A DNA stretch of 64,000 nucleotides from Paractinoplanes maris (GTDB lineage Bacteria > Actinomycetota > Actinomycetes > Mycobacteriales > Micromonosporaceae), in NCBI RefSeq assembly GCF_023544465.1, contig NZ_JALPVL010000009.1:310001-374000 (forward strand), read 5' to 3'. Below are positions 62,849-64,000 of the stretch, piece after piece (the stretch's first letter is position 1; each line of letters starts with the position of its first letter). A program made the translations under genes and the position numbers. A model generated the notes under the pieces. That model was not told the DNA's origin, ran no database searches, and saw only the letters and a program-made list of their open reading frames with translations.

Positions 62849-63796
62849 ATGACTGACAGCATCGACGCCAGCGTCGTCATCCCTACGCACAGCGAGCGTC
62901 GCTGGGATTCGCTGCGGCGCACGGTTGCGTCCGCCCAGGAGCAGAAGGTGACCCCGGCGGAGATCATCGTCGTGGTCGACCACAACCCCGGGCTGTTCGA
63001 GCGGGCCACGGCGGAGTTCGCCGGCGTCACCGTGCTCGAGAACGAGTCGGCCCGCGGTGCTTCCGGCAACCGCAACACCGGCGCCTTCCACGCCCGGTCC
63101 GAGCTGATCGCGTTCCTCGACGACGACACCGTCGCCCACGACACCTGGCTGGGTCACCTCGCCGCGCCGTTCGCCGACCCGGCGGTGGTCGGCGCCGGTG
63201 GCCTCATCGTCCCGGCGTGGGAGAGCAACCGCCCGCGCTGGATGCCCGACGAGCTGCTGTGGACGGTCGGCGTCTCGTACGCGGGCATGCCGACCTCGGT
63301 CGCCGAGATCCGCAACGTGTGGTCGGCCAGCATGATGATCCGCCGGGACGCGTTCGAGAAGGTGGGCGGCTTCCGGGTCGGCTTCGGCAAGCTGGGCGAC
63401 CAGAACCGGCCCGAGGACACCGAGCTGTGCCTGCGGATCAGCGCCGAGACCGGTGGCCACTGGATGTACGTCCCCGACTCGGTCATCGAGCACGACGTTC
63501 CGCTCGACCGGTCGACGTTCCGCTTCTTCCTGCGCCGCTGCTATGCCGAGGGGCGCGGCAAGGTGCAGATGGCCGGCCTGCTCCCGCGCGACCAGAAGCT
63601 CGGCGCCGAGCAGGACTACTTGCGCCGCACCCTGCCCCGCGCGGTCGCCCACAACATCAAGGCCGCCACCCTGGGCCACGGCGGTCACCACGCCCTGCGC
63701 GCGGCCACGGTGATCGCCGCGGTCGCCGCCGCCGGCTTCGGGGGCGGCGTCGAGACGATCCACTCGCTCGGGGAAGCCGAGACGGCCACCCGCTGA
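62849..63796 (+). CDS. Glycosyltransferase family 2
   Basis: The product has 315 residues from the ATG at 62849 with AGGAG nine bases upstream; a TTG at 62819 is less likely. GT2 features: SVVIPTHSERRWDSLRRTV, EIIVVVDHNPGLFERATAEF, GASGNRNTGAF, the DXD-type FLDDDTVAHDTWL and NRPEDTELCLRISAETG. The tail (ATVIAAVAAAGFGGGVETI) is hydrophobic. It is separated from the main polysaccharide locus by over 20 kb, so it may serve another glycan. Confidence 0.88.
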   Translation: MTDSIDASVVIPTHSERRWDSLRRTVASAQEQKVTPAEIIVVVDHNPGLFERATAEFAGVTVLENESARGASGNRNTGAFHARSELIAFLDDDTVAHDTWLGHLAAPFADPAVVGAGGLIVPAWESNRPRWMPDELLWTVGVSYAGMPTSVAEIRNVWSASMMIRRDAFEKVGGFRVGFGKLGDQNRPEDTELCLRISAETGGHWMYVPDSVIEHDVPLDRSTFRFFLRRCYAEGRGKVQMAGLLPRDQKLGAEQDYLRRTLPRAVAHNIKAATLGHGGHHALRAATVIAAVAAAGFGGGVETIHSLGEAETATR

Positions 63797-63875
63797 GCTC
63801 ACCTTTTGATCATTACGCGTGCCCGCGCAAGCCATTGGTCGGTCCCGATTAACCCGGGGCCCCTAGCCTGCGGCC

Positions 63876-64000
63876 ATGCGAAAGATCGTCCGCAACGTTC
63901 TCGCCGGGACCGGCGTCCTGGCGCTCACCCTGCCGCTGGCCGGCACCGCGTCCTACGCCGGCGGCCACCAGGTCACCAAGCCCACGCTGACCGGCTGGGC
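63876..64000 (+). CDS. Secreted protein, start only (3' end cut off)
   Basis: The first 41 residues of a protein with a clear signal peptide (RKIVRNVLAGTGVLALTLPL, then AGTASYAGG). The TAGCCT box at 63864-63869, six bases before the ATG, indicates a leaderless start. The mature function is outside the window. Confidence 0.75.
   Translation, partial: MRKIVRNVLAGTGVLALTLPLAGTASYAGGHQVTKPTLTGW

Overview
The window comes from a very GC-rich actinomycete chromosome. High third-position GC, many GTG starts, 1-8 bp start/stop overlaps, a Ku end-joining gene and a ClpC-type ATPase all fit an actinomycete. The style of the secreted proteins and of the polysaccharide locus suggests the Micromonosporaceae (Actinoplanes-like), but that is inference. 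I saw no rRNA, tRNA or CRISPR array.

Layout. 1-887: 3' end of ku. 905-3213 (minus): a four-gene operon of a YbaB-like protein, an EspC-like small protein, a WXG-type polymorphic toxin with a C-terminal HEMSH metallopeptidase domain, and a small partner that is probably its immunity protein. 3277-34413: a large cell-surface or exopolysaccharide locus. It holds amino-sugar nucleotide genes (WbpB/D/E-like and PglD/E-like sets), five glycosyltransferases plus a WecG/TagA-type one, a Wzx-like flippase, a Wzy/O-antigen-ligase-like polymerase, a Wzz-like co-polymerase, an MFS transporter, and four secreted or anchored proteins built from DUF4082 modules. Two of these start with an N,N-dimethylformamidase-like domain, one is a 1389-residue mosaic ending in deacetylase-like parts, and one carries a glycosidase-like barrel. 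A 163-bp MITE-like inverted repeat sits between two convergent glycosyltransferases and supplies both stop codons. 34623-40262: a secreted CAP protein, the initiating sugar-phosphate transferase, and rmlCAB/D for dTDP-L-rhamnose.

40304-46570: a Cys-rich two-cluster protein of unknown role, a small protein, a ClpC paralogue that has lost its middle (M) domain, and a patatin-like phospholipase. 46576-48860: a two-gene DUF4352 lipoprotein operon, divergent from a deletion scar that joins the N-terminus of an N6-DNA methylase to the C-terminus of a large helicase out of frame. 48862-51961: a PD-(D/E)XK nuclease-SF1 helicase (DUF2075) and a HIRAN-like protein; with the scar this looks like a decayed defence island. 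52112-62331: ordinary metabolic genes (Tudor-like small protein, SulP transporter, GH13 enzyme, M24 peptidase, hydrolase, ThDP enzyme, AlkZ-like glycosylase, P450, small membrane protein). 62849-64000: another GT2 glycosyltransferase and the start of a secreted protein.

How the genes work together. The sugar-nucleotide genes feed an undecaprenyl-phosphate-linked repeat unit started by the 35160-36656 enzyme, built by the glycosyltransferases, flipped by the Wzx-like protein and polymerised by the Wzy/Wzz pair. The big DUF4082 proteins are co-transcribed with these genes and are exported, so they probably act on or within the finished polymer. A second theme is leaderless transcription: about a dozen genes start 6-8 bases after a TAnnnT box with no Shine-Dalgarno.
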